Positions 28,425-38,860 are shown, counted from the first letter of the stretch. The stretch: DNA of 64,000 bases from Alteromonas salexigens (GCF_025628895.1 NZ_JAOTJC010000011.1:62001-126000); one strand, 5' to 3'. The notes: a model not told the origin generated them from the sequence alone. Numbers and translations are program-made.

Positions 28425-29026
28425 TAAAGAAAACTTTCATCGTATTCGCCATTACTGGCGGGCTGGCGGCATGTTCGTCTCAACCGGATTCGACCGGGCA
28501 GCAACTGCAAGCGCAAACAAATCAGAATGTGCGGCAAGCTACTGGCAATCCTCAGGACACGGCACCAAGCTGGGTATTCGCACCAAGCTCAGAGAAAGGG
28601 CTGGCGGCGTCTGCCTGTGTTGACTGGTCAGGCAACATGGCGGTAGATAAACCGCAGGCCTTAGCCGCAGCGCGCGCTGATTTAACTCAGCAAATACAGG
28701 TTAAAGCCAGCGTTTTGGACAAACTATATAACCGAAAAGTACAAGCTGAAGACGGCAGTTCAGTCGGGGCGAGTTTTGAACAGGTATCAAAGCAAGTTGC
28801 AAGTGAAACACTGGTAGGGTCAATACCTGAAGAGATGTCATTAGCGAGAATTGACGGTAAAAAGTATCTGTGTTCAATGGTTGTTCTAAATGAAACCCGG
28901 GATACATTCGATGCAATTGTGGATGCATCGAATCGTTCAATTGACCCTCAGTCGAAAGCGGCCATGTACGAGGAATTTCGCGCTCAAAAAGCAATGAAAG
29001 AGTTGGAGGCTGAACTGGAAGACTAA
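28421..29026 (+). CDS. LPP20-like lipoprotein, last gene of the envelope operon
   Basis: 201 residues. Lipobox GGLAACSS (Cys near residue 18). The mature part repeats the LPP20 pattern: APSWVFAP, then SACVDWSGNMAVDKPQALAAARADLTQQIQV, an Ala-rich helix. It is a second LPP20-like member besides the protein at 21844-22797. The C-terminal tail is highly charged (EFRAQKAMKELEAELED). Possible weak terminators follow. Confidence 0.7.
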   Translation: MIKKTFIVFAITGGLAACSSQPDSTGQQLQAQTNQNVRQATGNPQDTAPSWVFAPSSEKGLAASACVDWSGNMAVDKPQALAAARADLTQQIQVKASVLDKLYNRKVQAEDGSSVGASFEQVSKQVASETLVGSIPEEMSLARIDGKKYLCSMVVLNETRDTFDAIVDASNRSIDPQSKAAMYEEFRAQKAMKELEAELED

Positions 29027-29047
29027 GTTAGTAGTGGTGAGGCGAGA

Positions 29048-29133
29048 TGTAAGAGAGCATTAGCTGAGCCTCTTACCAGTGATGCACGGATAATTCCGCA
29101 GCATGCGGTCTTAGGCGACGGTAGGCCGCATGC
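29048..29133 (+). terminator. Two candidate hairpins after the envelope operon
   Basis: GTAAGAG / CTCTTAC (around 29050-29077) and GCATGCGG / CCGCATGC (29101-29108 with 29126-29133). Both stems are perfect, but neither has a clear T-tract, so termination is uncertain. Confidence 0.35.
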
Positions 29134-29258
29134 TTGCTCACACCTCATTGTACCCCTGAAAATACTTTCTAAGCGCATCCCTATTGCCATAGTGGATGCG
29201 CAATTTCATTTCAGTGGCTGATTTACTCCGTATAGGCAGTATGCCCTGAAGTGCCTAC

Positions 29259-29717
29259 TTAATTTTTACGATTGGTCAACTGCTCACTGAGATTGCTCAA
29301 CACCGTACCAATCTTTTTAAGGTACTTATCGCAGCCTTCAATTCCGTGGCGCGCTTTTAGATAATCCGGGTCGTTATAACCCAGCCAAACCTGGCCTTCC
29401 TCGTCCTCCCACACCAACACTTTTTGCGGCAGATCGATAGCGACCGACTGCGCGCAGTGCATTAATGGCGTACCAACCTTGGGATTACCAAAAATCAGGG
29501 TTTCTGTAGGACGCAGGGAAAGATCAGCGTTTTCCGCATTCGCTGCGTGGTCAATGCGGGTGAAGAAGGTCAGCTTTTTCTCGTTAACCAGCGCTTCTAA
29601 ACGGTCGGCGGTTTCTGTTACCGAAAAAGCACTGGCTTTTTTAACCAGCCCCTCGGCTGCATGGGCAGTGAATGTCGTACATGCGGCGAGCAATAACAGA
29701 CTGAGTTGAACTTTCAT
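29259..29717 (-). CDS. DUF302 family exported protein
   Basis: 152 residues from ATG 29717 (AAAGGAGAAAAGG upstream is very strong; a longer upstream start would lose it). Signal peptide MKVQLSLLLLAACTTFTAHAAEG. The body has the DUF302 pattern: FTRIDHAANAENADLSLRPTETLIFGNPK followed by GTPLM and LPQKVLVWEDEEGQVWLGYNDP. Structures of the family exist but the function is unknown. It is monocistronic, facing the envelope operon. Confidence 0.88.
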   Translation of the reverse strand: MKVQLSLLLLAACTTFTAHAAEGLVKKASAFSVTETADRLEALVNEKKLTFFTRIDHAANAENADLSLRPTETLIFGNPKVGTPLMHCAQSVAIDLPQKVLVWEDEEGQVWLGYNDPDYLKARHGIEGCDKYLKKIGTVLSNLSEQLTNRKN

Positions 29718-29940
29718 CCTTTTCTCCTTTTGATGTGAGGCGGGCACAAGACATCACCCATTTAATCTCAGGGTAGTCAACATCTGTTCGTTTGTTACCC
29801 GCACTTTGTAACGATCGATCATAGACAGCAGACTGATCTGAACCTTTTTTTCTTCATATATCTTTAATGTGGTCGCCGTTTTGTGGGCAGTGAAGAGAGC
29901 AGATTTATTCAGCAGTTAATTTTTTACTGGAGTCGACAGC

Positions 29941-30525
29941 GTGAACAAGCCAGCGGATTTCCCGGATAAAAGTAAAGTTGTACTCATCATTATCGACATG
30001 ATTAATGATTTGGAATTTGAGGATGGCGAAAAAATGCTTTCCCCCGCACTTGAAGCTGCTCGGAATATCGCTGCGTTTAAGGAAGAACAATTAAAAAACA
30101 GGTCGATACCCACGATTTACGTTAATGACAACTTCGGCAAATGGCGATCGGATTTTCGTCAGTTAGTCTCCCATGTTCTGGATGATGGGGTGCGGGGGGA
30201 AGAAGTTACCAGAATATTGCACCCGGATGAGGACGACTACTTTGTAATAAAAGCGCGCCATTCAGGCTTCTTTGGCACAACATTGGAAACCTTGTTACAG
30301 CACCTCGGAGCTGAAACCTTAATTCTGGCCGGGCTTACCGGCGACATGTGCGTTCAGTTTACCGCGCAGGATGCCCATATGCGGCAGTTTAATCTGATTA
30401 TTCCACCCGACTTAATCGTCTGTGCTGACGAGAAGACCAAGCAAACTGCAATTTCTCAGATGGCGTTAACGTGTAAAGCCGCTACGCCCTGTTCTTCTGA
30501 TATTAACCTGGATGAATATTTGTGA
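29941..30525 (+). CDS. Isochorismatase-fold hydrolase
   Basis: 194 residues from GTG 29941 (TGGAG about 10 bases upstream). Catalytic triad visible: Asp in IIDMINDL, Lys in [10 protein letters not shown] and Cys in [10 protein letters not shown]. The metal-binding Asp-x-His of classical nicotinamidase (PncA) is replaced by [12 protein letters not shown], so this is a related amidase with uncertain substrate. It overlaps the start of NAD synthetase (GTGA), so a role in NAD salvage such as nicotinamide deamidation is tempting, but only by context. Confidence 0.85.
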   Translation: MNKPADFPDKSKVVLIIIDMINDLEFEDGEKMLSPALEAARNIAAFKEEQLKNRSIPTIYVNDNFGKWRSDFRQLVSHVLDDGVRGEEVTRILHPDEDDYFVIKARHSGFFGTTLETLLQHLGAETLILAGLTGDMCVQFTAQDAHMRQFNLIIPPDLIVCADEKTKQTAISQMALTCKAATPCSSDINLDEYL

Positions 30526-32585
30526 ATAAACAACAGTCTTTCAACAGTATTTATACTCATGGGTTCGCCCGGGTCGCCGTATGTATACCCCAGGTGAAGG
30601 TTGCTGACCCTGCTTACAATAGTGCTCAGATTATTGAGTTAGCACAACGGGCCGCGTCCAACCAGGCGTCGGTCTGTTTGTTCCCGGAACTGTGTATTAG
30701 TGCATATTCCTGTGGGGACTTGTTTCACCAGGACGCATTGCTGGATGGATGCGAAGCCGCTATTAAAGACATTAAAGAGGCCTCCAAATCAATCCGTCCA
30801 TTATTGTTAGTGGGCGCTCCACTGAACATTGAGGGGGCGCTGTATAACTGTGCGTTGGCCATACACAATGGCAGGATTTTAGGGATTGTGCCCAAAACGT
30901 TTTTGCCTAATTACCGGGAATTTTATGAAAAACGTCAATTCACATCGGGGCGGGACTGTCTGCTAAGCGAAGTTGAATTACTCGGGGAGCAGGTGCCGTT
31001 TGGTTCTGATCTGATTTACAACGCAGTAGATGTGAAACACCTGCGTATCCATAGTGAAATTTGTGAAGATCTGTGGACGCCCATTCCCCCCAGTACCTAC
31101 GCTGCACTCGCGGGTGCTACACTATTAACCAATTTATCCGCAAGTAACATTACAATAGGTAAAGCACGCTATCGCAGAGATTTGTGTGCCCGGCAGTCAG
31201 GAGCCTGTATTGCTGCCTATCTGTATGCTGCGGCAGGACCTGGTGAATCTACTACGGATCTGGCATGGGATGGTCACGGATTAATTTTTGAAAACGATAA
31301 ACTGTTGAAGGAAGCCGGTCGGTTTACCCCAGAGGCCGACCTGTTATTGGCGGACGTGGATTTGGAACGGTTAAGCCAGGACCGTATGCGCTTAACCAGT
31401 TTTCAGGACTCGGTGAGTGTCCATAAAGAGCAGGTTGCTAAAGTTCGCCGCATTGATTTTACGCTAAACCCTGTAGAAGCCGGACTCCCTCTTTTACGTG
31501 ACATCGATCGTTTTCCTTTCGTGCCCGCCGATAGCGGGGATTTGGATACACGCTGTTATGAAACGTTCAACATCCAGATCCACGGCCTCAAAAAGCGGCT
31601 TAAAGCCTCCGGGTTTACCAAGCTGGTCATTGGCGTCTCAGGCGGTCTGGACTCCACCCACGCGCTTATAGTTGCAGCGAAAACCATGGATCGGATGGAC
31701 CTGCCTCGGTCAAATATCTTAGCGTACACAATGCCTGCCTATGCCACGAGCAGTAAAACCAAGAGTAACGCCCATATCCTCATGGAGAGCTTAGGGGTTA
31801 CTGCCAAAGAAATAGATATTCAGCCTTCTTGTGATCAGATGCTGCGTGATATTGAGCATCCTTATGCCCGAGGAGAAGAGGTGTACGATGTGAATTTTGA
31901 AAATGTGCAGGCAGGCGAACGCACGTCACACCTGTTCAGATTAGCCGGCCAGAACCATGCCCTGGTTTTAGGCACCGGAGACCTGTCGGAAATTGGGTTA
32001 GGCTGGATGACGTATGGCGTGGGCGATCATATGTCGCATTACAACGTAAACGCCAGTGTGCCCAAAACATTAATTCAGCATCTTATACGGTGGATTGCCG
32101 ATCAACAGGAGTTCGATGCTGATACCCGCAAAGTTCTGACTGATATCGTCGATACAGAAATTTCTCCAGAATTAGTACCAGGTAAGGAAGATGGGGAACA
32201 GCCCGCTCAGAAAACAGAAGACAAAATCGGTCCTTACGAACTGCAGGATTTTAATTTGTACTGGAGCACCCGATATGGGGTTCGGCCTTCGAAGGTTGCG
32301 TTTCTTGCCTACCATGCGTGGCATGACAAAGAGCAGGGGAGTTGGCCAAGCACGCTTCCGGAAGCCAGCCGAAACGAATATGCCTTGAAAGATATAAAGC
32401 ACTGGCTGGAAGTATACTGTTACCGATTCTTCAAAATTAGCCAGTTTAAACGCTCGGCGTTGCCTGACGGTCCGAAAGTGGGATCGGGAGGTTCACTATC
32501 TCCGCGTGGGGACTGGCGGGCGCCCAGCGATGCAGAGGCCGAAGTGTGGCTGGAAGAGATTAAAAATATTCCTGATAGCTTGTAA
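30522..32585 (+). CDS. nadE: Glutamine-dependent NAD+ synthetase
   Basis: 687 residues, the long two-domain form. The N-terminal carbon-nitrogen hydrolase (about 1-300) shows the Glu-Lys-Cys triad: [15 protein letters not shown] and EICEDLW. The C-terminal amidotransferase (about 350-680) has the P-loop-like [17 protein letters not shown] and [13 protein letters not shown]. It adenylates nicotinate adenine dinucleotide and amidates it to NAD+ with ammonia from glutamine. The GTG start at 30522 overlaps the stop of the amidase gene, indicating one operon. Confidence 0.95.
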   Translation: MNKQQSFNSIYTHGFARVAVCIPQVKVADPAYNSAQIIELAQRAASNQASVCLFPELCISAYSCGDLFHQDALLDGCEAAIKDIKEASKSIRPLLLVGAPLNIEGALYNCALAIHNGRILGIVPKTFLPNYREFYEKRQFTSGRDCLLSEVELLGEQVPFGSDLIYNAVDVKHLRIHSEICEDLWTPIPPSTYAALAGATLLTNLSASNITIGKARYRRDLCARQSGACIAAYLYAAAGPGESTTDLAWDGHGLIFENDKLLKEAGRFTPEADLLLADVDLERLSQDRMRLTSFQDSVSVHKEQVAKVRRIDFTLNPVEAGLPLLRDIDRFPFVPADSGDLDTRCYETFNIQIHGLKKRLKASGFTKLVIGVSGGLDSTHALIVAAKTMDRMDLPRSNILAYTMPAYATSSKTKSNAHILMESLGVTAKEIDIQPSCDQMLRDIEHPYARGEEVYDVNFENVQAGERTSHLFRLAGQNHALVLGTGDLSEIGLGWMTYGVGDHMSHYNVNASVPKTLIQHLIRWIADQQEFDADTRKVLTDIVDTEISPELVPGKEDGEQPAQKTEDKIGPYELQDFNLYWSTRYGVRPSKVAFLAYHAWHDKEQGSWPSTLPEASRNEYALKDIKHWLEVYCYRFFKISQFKRSALPDGPKVGSGGSLSPRGDWRAPSDAEAEVWLEEIKNIPDSL

Positions 32586-32726
32586 CGGCGATTCAAAACT
32601 CTAAAACAGTACCTCGCTATTATAGAGGCCAGCACGACGAGCCTACCGCTACTTTGACAAAGGAGCTGTAACCTATAGACTGACTATACACATAATTTAA
32701 CAAGTGATAAAAATGACAGGTCGCCT

Positions 32727-35285
32727 TTGACAGTTTGGTTTGCTAGTGCTCTTATAATTTGTGTTGTTGTTTTCCTCATCGACAGCATCACCCCCTTGGG
32801 AATGGCTGCTGGGTACCTGTATATTCCCTCCCTAATTTTGTGCTCCTTTTCCAGAAACGTTACTCAATTGCGAACAACGTTTCTAATCATCCTGCTGTTT
32901 TTTATAAGCGGTACGCTTGCGAGCTATATGCTGCACGAAATAATGCTTGAATGGTTTTGGGCCCTGAACAGGCTCCTATCTAGCACGATGCTGACGCTTA
33001 TTTTTTTCGGTTTATATAGGGTAATAAAGAAGGTCAATAGACTGGAGGAGGAGAAGCAGGTTATTGACAAGGTAATTGACGCCGCAGGTATTGATGTCAT
33101 CTTATTGGATTTAAAACGTGAGGTGGTTGATCTTTTAGGTGGTGGCGGAGCGATGAGCTTGTTCAATATTAAAACACGCCTTTGCCTGGAAGATTACCTT
33201 GCAAGCCTGGGTACAAAAAACCAAGCACGTATGCATGAGCTACTAAAAAGCATTGGTGGTAGGAGTGGATTTGAATATGAATCTGACTTTCTTGATGTCA
33301 CCCCACACGAGCACTGGTACAGAATAAAAGGTTTTCAAGTATCAACTGGCAAGTATCACTGCATTGTTCAGAATATTTCTTTAAAGAGTGATGAGGGTGA
33401 GACCACCAATAACCTAAACGCTATTTTAGATTTACTACCTTGTTTTGCATGGACGGCTAAACCTTCAGGAGAAATAGACCATGTAAACCAGCGGCTAATT
33501 GAAAGTACTCAATATTCGAAAGAGGACCTGGTAAACCAGTGGGCAGATTATGTCCATGAGGAAGATAAGGACAAGCTACTTAACGATTGGGCCTACGCAC
33601 TTAAAGTAAAAGAAAAGTTAAGTTACGAAGCCCGGTTCAGAAGAAAAGATGGGACCCTTATACACTCAGTTAACGAAATCTCTCCGATTTTCAACGACAA
33701 GCAACATTTGATTAAATGGTTCGGATTTGGCTTGGATATATCTGACCTTCATAGGCTGCAACAACGAACTACGCTTCTCAACCGAATAATTGAGGAGACT
33801 CATAATGCGGCGATGTTTTGTGAGTTTGACGAGAAAAAAGCAGTATTGACAGCAAAGTATTTCAATAAAGCCTGTGAAAAACTGACTGGTTTTAGTGAGA
33901 CTGAGATAGTCGGAAAAAACCCGATAAAAATACTGAATATGAAGGAGAGGACGTCGCTGGAAAGCCCATTTTCCCAGGTTCACATTAATGGGCGAGATTT
34001 GTTATCAGGTGAAGTCCACGTTAAAACAAAAAAAGGTAACGAAATCATTGTCGATGTTTACTCCCTTTCATTAGATGATGACACCCATAGTGATTCTTAT
34101 TCAGTCATTATCATCATGCAGGACAAGACCACCGAAAAAAGGCTTGAGGCAATAACGCATCGAAATTCCCGCATGGATTCAATTGGGCACTTAACAGGTG
34201 GGATTGCACATGACTTTAATAATTTACTTGCAGTCATATCCGGAAACCTGGAACTGATTAAGTTAGAAGCAATTTCAGAGCGAGTGCTATCGCTAACCGA
34301 TAACGCACAATCAGCTGCACAACAGGGAGCTAGCCTTACCAGAAGCTTGTTACAGTTTGCGCGGGGGAGTGAGAACCAGACTACCGACTTTACACCAGTA
34401 TCTGAGACTCTGGCTGCGCAACTGGCTCTGTTTACTTCCGTGAATAGCGAGCAGCAAATTGATATAGCCGATGATATCCAGCCAAACCTCAATGCAGTTA
34501 TTCCTCATTCTCAATTAGAAAGTATTGTCATTAACTTGCTGAATAATGCAAAGGATGCGCTCTTCGATACTCTCCGGCCCCATATAAAGGTACAGGCATC
34601 ACTGGTCCTTATTGACAAGTATGAAGCAGAAAGCCTGGCAATCGAGCCAGGAGATTACGTTAAAATTGTCTTTTCAGACAACGGTTGCGGTATGTCAGGT
34701 GATCAGCTAGAGAATATTTTTTCACCTTTTTATACTACAAAAAATAAATCGAAAGGAACCGGGTTAGGATTAAGTTTAGTGTTTGCATATGTTCGTCAAA
34801 GTGGCGGCATTATTGATGTTAAGTCCGAAATAGGGAAAGGTACAACCTTTATATTGTACCTCAGGAAAGCCCGAATAAACCGCCGTGAACCGTTGGATAA
34901 AGATCATAGTTTGGGGGGAGGATTTTATCCGGATTCTGTTGCCCTCATAATTGAAGATAAACCTAAGGTCGCGGAAGTTGCGAAACGTCATCTGGAAAGT
35001 TTTGGTTTTAATTGCCGAACATACGGCAGTGGCGCTCACGTCCTCGACGCAATTACACCGTCCAGTAAAGTTGATTTAATTTTCACTGATATTTCGTTAC
35101 CCGGAGAACTAGATGGCTTCGACGTGGCTAGAGAGATAGTTAAATGTGTGGGTGAAAAGCCGGTTATTTATGTCTCTGGTTACTTTGAAGAGGTAAGTGA
35201 TGATGCTTTAATAGCAGGAGCCGTCAAATTGGAAAAACCTTATACGCGGCTGGAACTTGCAAGGGCTTTAGAAAGTGTCATGTGA
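32727..35285 (+). CDS. Hybrid sensor histidine kinase
   Basis: 852 residues from TTG 32727 (AGG 6 bases upstream; a stop at 32676 bounds the frame and there is no ATG nearby). Three to four N-terminal TM helices (to about 95) precede a poorly conserved PAS, then PAS repeats (about 230-460), HisKA with GGIAHDFNNLLAVISGN (His near 493), HATPase with LLNNAKDALFDT, FSDNGCGM and GTGLGLSLV, and a C-terminal receiver (LIIEDKPKV, FTDISL, EKPY). It senses an unknown cue and probably signals to the REC proteins encoded next. Confidence 0.9.
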   Translation: MTVWFASALIICVVVFLIDSITPLGMAAGYLYIPSLILCSFSRNVTQLRTTFLIILLFFISGTLASYMLHEIMLEWFWALNRLLSSTMLTLIFFGLYRVIKKVNRLEEEKQVIDKVIDAAGIDVILLDLKREVVDLLGGGGAMSLFNIKTRLCLEDYLASLGTKNQARMHELLKSIGGRSGFEYESDFLDVTPHEHWYRIKGFQVSTGKYHCIVQNISLKSDEGETTNNLNAILDLLPCFAWTAKPSGEIDHVNQRLIESTQYSKEDLVNQWADYVHEEDKDKLLNDWAYALKVKEKLSYEARFRRKDGTLIHSVNEISPIFNDKQHLIKWFGFGLDISDLHRLQQRTTLLNRIIEETHNAAMFCEFDEKKAVLTAKYFNKACEKLTGFSETEIVGKNPIKILNMKERTSLESPFSQVHINGRDLLSGEVHVKTKKGNEIIVDVYSLSLDDDTHSDSYSVIIIMQDKTTEKRLEAITHRNSRMDSIGHLTGGIAHDFNNLLAVISGNLELIKLEAISERVLSLTDNAQSAAQQGASLTRSLLQFARGSENQTTDFTPVSETLAAQLALFTSVNSEQQIDIADDIQPNLNAVIPHSQLESIVINLLNNAKDALFDTLRPHIKVQASLVLIDKYEAESLAIEPGDYVKIVFSDNGCGMSGDQLENIFSPFYTTKNKSKGTGLGLSLVFAYVRQSGGIIDVKSEIGKGTTFILYLRKARINRREPLDKDHSLGGGFYPDSVALIIEDKPKVAEVAKRHLESFGFNCRTYGSGAHVLDAITPSSKVDLIFTDISLPGELDGFDVAREIVKCVGEKPVIYVSGYFEEVSDDALIAGAVKLEKPYTRLELARALESVM

Positions 35286-35366
35286 GTCCTGGTGTTACCT
35301 TACAGTAGCCAAAGGTGTAAGTGCCTTCATTAATTCTGAGCACGCAATGAGTACGAGAGGTTAAAT

Positions 35367-37523
35367 ATGCTGAGGTTTTTGGTCATCGACGATGATGAAC
35401 TAACCGCAAAGACGCTCCAGGGCATGGCACAGGCATGCGGCGCGGACGCTAAATACGTTTGTGACCATACGATGTTTTTCGAAATAATGGAGCAGTTTGA
35501 TCCTGATATTATCGCTTTAGATCTCCGCATGCCCCACATTGATGGTATTGAAGTACTCCGTGAGATGGCACGCAGACGCGTAGGTGCCAGAGTTTTTATA
35601 ATAAGTGGTGCAGGCACCCCTATACTCTCATCTGCGAAACGAATTGCGCATAACCTGGGCATTAACTTAGCTTGCATACTTTCGAAGCCTTTTTCCATTG
35701 AGCAATTACAAGACAGGCTTAATGAACTCCACTCGAATAAGCTGGTAAAAAGCTGTGAGTCAAGCAAACGGGAAATGAATTCATCGCTTAACGAAGATGA
35801 GTTCCTTACGGCGCTTAAAGAGGCAATTAAAGGACAAGATATAGAGGTATATTTCCAACCTAAGGTCAGATGCGACTCCGGAACGCTGGAAGGATTTGAG
35901 GTCTTAGCTAGGTGGCGGCATCCTACAGAAGGGTTCATTAACCCCGAATTATTTATCAGTTTATGTGAAATACACGGGCTTATTGACCTGCTTACAATGC
36001 AGGTGTTTGAGAAAGCCTTGGCGTGGTTGAGTAGCTTAGATGAAAATCACATAACGGACTCAGAAATACCGTGTGAGCTTCGCTGGACAAAACTAAGCAT
36101 AAATATTTCAGCGCAGTCTTTATCTAACGATATTTTATTTAGCAACATTATTGATAAGTGCAAATCACTCGATATTTCACCTAGTCGGATTACGTTGGAA
36201 ATTACAGAATCCAGTGCGATGGATGATAGCGGACCTGTTCTCGAAAATCTTACGCGCTTGCGCTTGATGGGATTTGAATTATCAATTGATGACTTCGGTA
36301 CCGGTTACTCGTCACTTCTACAATTAGTAAAAGCGCCTTTCTCTGAGATAAAAATTGACAAAACATTTGTATTGAAAGCGGATGCAGATACACAATCACG
36401 GGCAATTACCAAATCAATTACAGACTTAGGCCGAAGCCTGGAAACTCAGGTCACTGCTGAGGGCGTTGAATCAGCGGCCACAATGGACTTCTTGAAGCAC
36501 ATAAAATGTCATCTGGCACAAGGCTATTTCATTGGTAGGCCCATGCCACAAGCAGATATTTTAAATTGGTTTTATGAAAGGGAACGTAGCAGAGAAAAAG
36601 AGAGGTTGGATGCTCTTCGTGCGTTAGAGCTTTTGGACACGCCGCCAGAGTCAAGGTTTGACAGGATAACCCGTCTTACCAGACGCCTTTTTGATGTCCC
36701 GATCGCGCTAATTTCGCTACTGGATGAAGATCGTCAGTGGTTCAAATCTGCAGAAGGGTTAACTATCAAAGAGACGCCCCGAGGGATAGCATTCTGTGAC
36801 ACCGCTATTCGGCAGGACGGCATCTTTATAGTGGAAGATGCTCGTCAGGATAAAAGGTTTCGCGATAACCCGCTGGTAACCGGTGAGCCTAATATTCGCT
36901 TTTACGCGGGCAAACCGCTTCAGGATTTGCAAGGACATAAGTTTGGTACGCTTTGTATCATTGATGCAGAGCCAAGAATGCTCAGTTACTCCGAAATAAA
37001 AATGCTCGGTGAGCTTGCTGAATTTGCAAATAGTCAGCTCACTCTGCAGCAAGATGACGTTCTCGATGAGAAGATAGGCATCCTTCCTCGCGGCACCTAC
37101 AATGCACAGGCGAGAAAAATAGTTCAAATTTGTCGGCAGCTCAGTTTAAACCTTTGTGCAGTCAGTGTAAGGATAATGAATTTCGGGACCATGGAACGCG
37201 AGCTTGGTGAAGCTGATTCAGAAAATTTACTTCGTGACCTGAATAAACTTTTACTGCCATTCGGTCAGTTTACCGACCTTTTGGGGCGCAGAAGATATGC
37301 GGAAGTAGTGGCTATGGTTATTGCTCCCGGCAAAGGAGAAGAATTAGAAATTTGCGACCAGATCCATAAAGCTGTCGTTGCGTGGTGTAAAGAGAAGAGC
37401 AAAAACGGAATTTATGTGGATTGCGAAATCGGGATTTCGACTATTCCGCCAGGCGAGGATGAACCCTATGACACACTAATGGATAATAATTGGCAACTTT
37501 ATGCTGCGATTATCATTGAGTGA
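35367..37523 (+). CDS. Response regulator with EAL phosphodiesterase, GAF and degenerate GGDEF domains
   Basis: 718 residues (ATG 35367, GAGAGG 6 bases upstream). Receiver 1-120 (VIDDDE, LDLRMPHIDG, LSKPF). EAL domain about 150-400 with active-site residues in place: FEVLARW Glu, ISINIS-type Asn, LEITESSA Glu, DDFGTGYSSL, IKIDKTF Lys, TAEGVES and QGYFIGRP. So c-di-GMP hydrolysis is likely. A GAF domain (about 410-560) precedes a GGDEF-like domain whose signature reads GRRRYAEVV and lacks both the catalytic and I-site pattern, so it is inactive. The protein stops soon after. Confidence 0.9.
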   Translation: MLRFLVIDDDELTAKTLQGMAQACGADAKYVCDHTMFFEIMEQFDPDIIALDLRMPHIDGIEVLREMARRRVGARVFIISGAGTPILSSAKRIAHNLGINLACILSKPFSIEQLQDRLNELHSNKLVKSCESSKREMNSSLNEDEFLTALKEAIKGQDIEVYFQPKVRCDSGTLEGFEVLARWRHPTEGFINPELFISLCEIHGLIDLLTMQVFEKALAWLSSLDENHITDSEIPCELRWTKLSINISAQSLSNDILFSNIIDKCKSLDISPSRITLEITESSAMDDSGPVLENLTRLRLMGFELSIDDFGTGYSSLLQLVKAPFSEIKIDKTFVLKADADTQSRAITKSITDLGRSLETQVTAEGVESAATMDFLKHIKCHLAQGYFIGRPMPQADILNWFYERERSREKERLDALRALELLDTPPESRFDRITRLTRRLFDVPIALISLLDEDRQWFKSAEGLTIKETPRGIAFCDTAIRQDGIFIVEDARQDKRFRDNPLVTGEPNIRFYAGKPLQDLQGHKFGTLCIIDAEPRMLSYSEIKMLGELAEFANSQLTLQQDDVLDEKIGILPRGTYNAQARKIVQICRQLSLNLCAVSVRIMNFGTMERELGEADSENLLRDLNKLLLPFGQFTDLLGRRRYAEVVAMVIAPGKGEELEICDQIHKAVVAWCKEKSKNGIYVDCEIGISTIPPGEDEPYDTLMDNNWQLYAAIIIE

Positions 37524-37569
37524 ACAAGGTTAAGCACTTAAAAATGGCTACAGGTAACGCAGGTATATC

Positions 37570-38493
37570 ATGCTGAAAGTCTTGGTTGTCGATGACATGG
37601 CACTAATGTGTCAGATGATAAAAGATTCTTTAAATAAATTTACAGATATCGAATGCAGTATAAAAACGACTTTTGCGGCAGCTGAATTTTTCCTGAGCGA
37701 ATCCGCTATTGACCTGGCAATTATAGATTTAAGCTTGGGTGATGAAAGTGGGGTTAAATTAGTGCACCAGATCCGGTCTGCTGTTTGTCGGTGCCGCCAT
37801 GATATTCCCATATTGGTTATCTCTGGCAATACTTACAAATCTGAAATTGAAAGTTGTATAACACTTGATGTGCAGGAAATCATAGCAAAGCCATTGCAGC
37901 CTGCTCGATTGATCCAGCATATACAGCTCTATCGAAATAAAGAGTTGTATCTTAAGCCTGCTGAATTCTACCAGAGCGCCGTCTCCATGCCCGCCTCTCT
38001 GGACCCGAAGAGGTACTCGCCATCTGTCGTTGTTTCGCCTAAGCAAGATTCTCCGCAACGGCCTAGCGTGGCAAGTGAAGTAGAGAAGAAACTTCCAGCT
38101 GACTATAAGCCATTGCTAACCTGGCCGGAGGGCACTACCGGTTACTATCAACTCGATAAGAGAATTAAGCAGTTAGGCAAAGTTTTGAACATGCTTGTAT
38201 ATTCCGCATCTCAACCGCATTTAAAACAAATGCTGGATACGCTTATTAAAGAAGCAAAAATACTAAGTGATGACATCCACTATATTAGTGAAAAATATAA
38301 AAAACGTGAGCCTAATAACCCTGCCTGGCCAGCATTAAGTACTCGTATACAAGAATTTCAAAAATTGTCTTACAGCTTACTTTTGAGCAATTTTAACCGT
38401 AAAGAGGTGATTTCCAACTTCTGCCACAAAGCCGCCAGCGCATGGAGCCGGCTGCACAGAAAGCCTGTTTTTAAACGTAGTGAAAACCAGTAA
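37570..38493 (+). CDS. Response regulator with unassigned C-terminal domain
   Basis: 307 residues. Receiver domain 1-125: VVDDMALM, AIIDLSLGDESG (phosphoacceptor Asp) and IIAKPLQP (Lys). The remainder, about 130-307, is unassigned and rich in Lys and Ser; it contains neither a recognisable DNA-binding nor an enzyme domain. It lies 46 bases downstream of the EAL protein and probably belongs to the same phosphorelay. Confidence 0.85.
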   Translation: MLKVLVVDDMALMCQMIKDSLNKFTDIECSIKTTFAAAEFFLSESAIDLAIIDLSLGDESGVKLVHQIRSAVCRCRHDIPILVISGNTYKSEIESCITLDVQEIIAKPLQPARLIQHIQLYRNKELYLKPAEFYQSAVSMPASLDPKRYSPSVVVSPKQDSPQRPSVASEVEKKLPADYKPLLTWPEGTTGYYQLDKRIKQLGKVLNMLVYSASQPHLKQMLDTLIKEAKILSDDIHYISEKYKKREPNNPAWPALSTRIQEFQKLSYSLLLSNFNRKEVISNFCHKAASAWSRLHRKPVFKRSENQ

Positions 38494-38860
38494 GAACGCT
38501 GATCTTATTACCAAGCTTCTGTTCACAGCTGTTTTAGCAGACACAGAACATCGTTACTATTAATCTTATATGATGAGTATCCCGCCTAGAGTATTTCTCG
38601 TTAATTTCGTATCAGGGAGGGGGCAGTAAATTGCGGAAGTCGTGATTGATTTAACTATTTTCCGGTGACAAACTGTCGTTCTAATCGATATCAAAATATG
38701 TAAACGAACTGAACTGTTCAATATTGCGTCTTATCAGGGCATAGCTTTCCAAGCGGTGACACCAATAAAGGTAATAACCCTAGCCGTTGTAGAAAGCTTT
38801 TTAATCTTACTTAAGATGCAGCAATCACGTGTCCCTAAAAGAGATAAATAGAGGTTTTTT
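38494..38860. promoter_or_regulatory. Intergenic region before copC with a palindrome
   Basis: 367 bp without a gene I can support. ATCTTA-CT-TAAGAT at 38804-38817 is a perfect palindrome 44 bases before the copC start, in a good position for a metal-responsive operator. I do not recognise a canonical CueR or CusR box. Confidence 0.4.
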
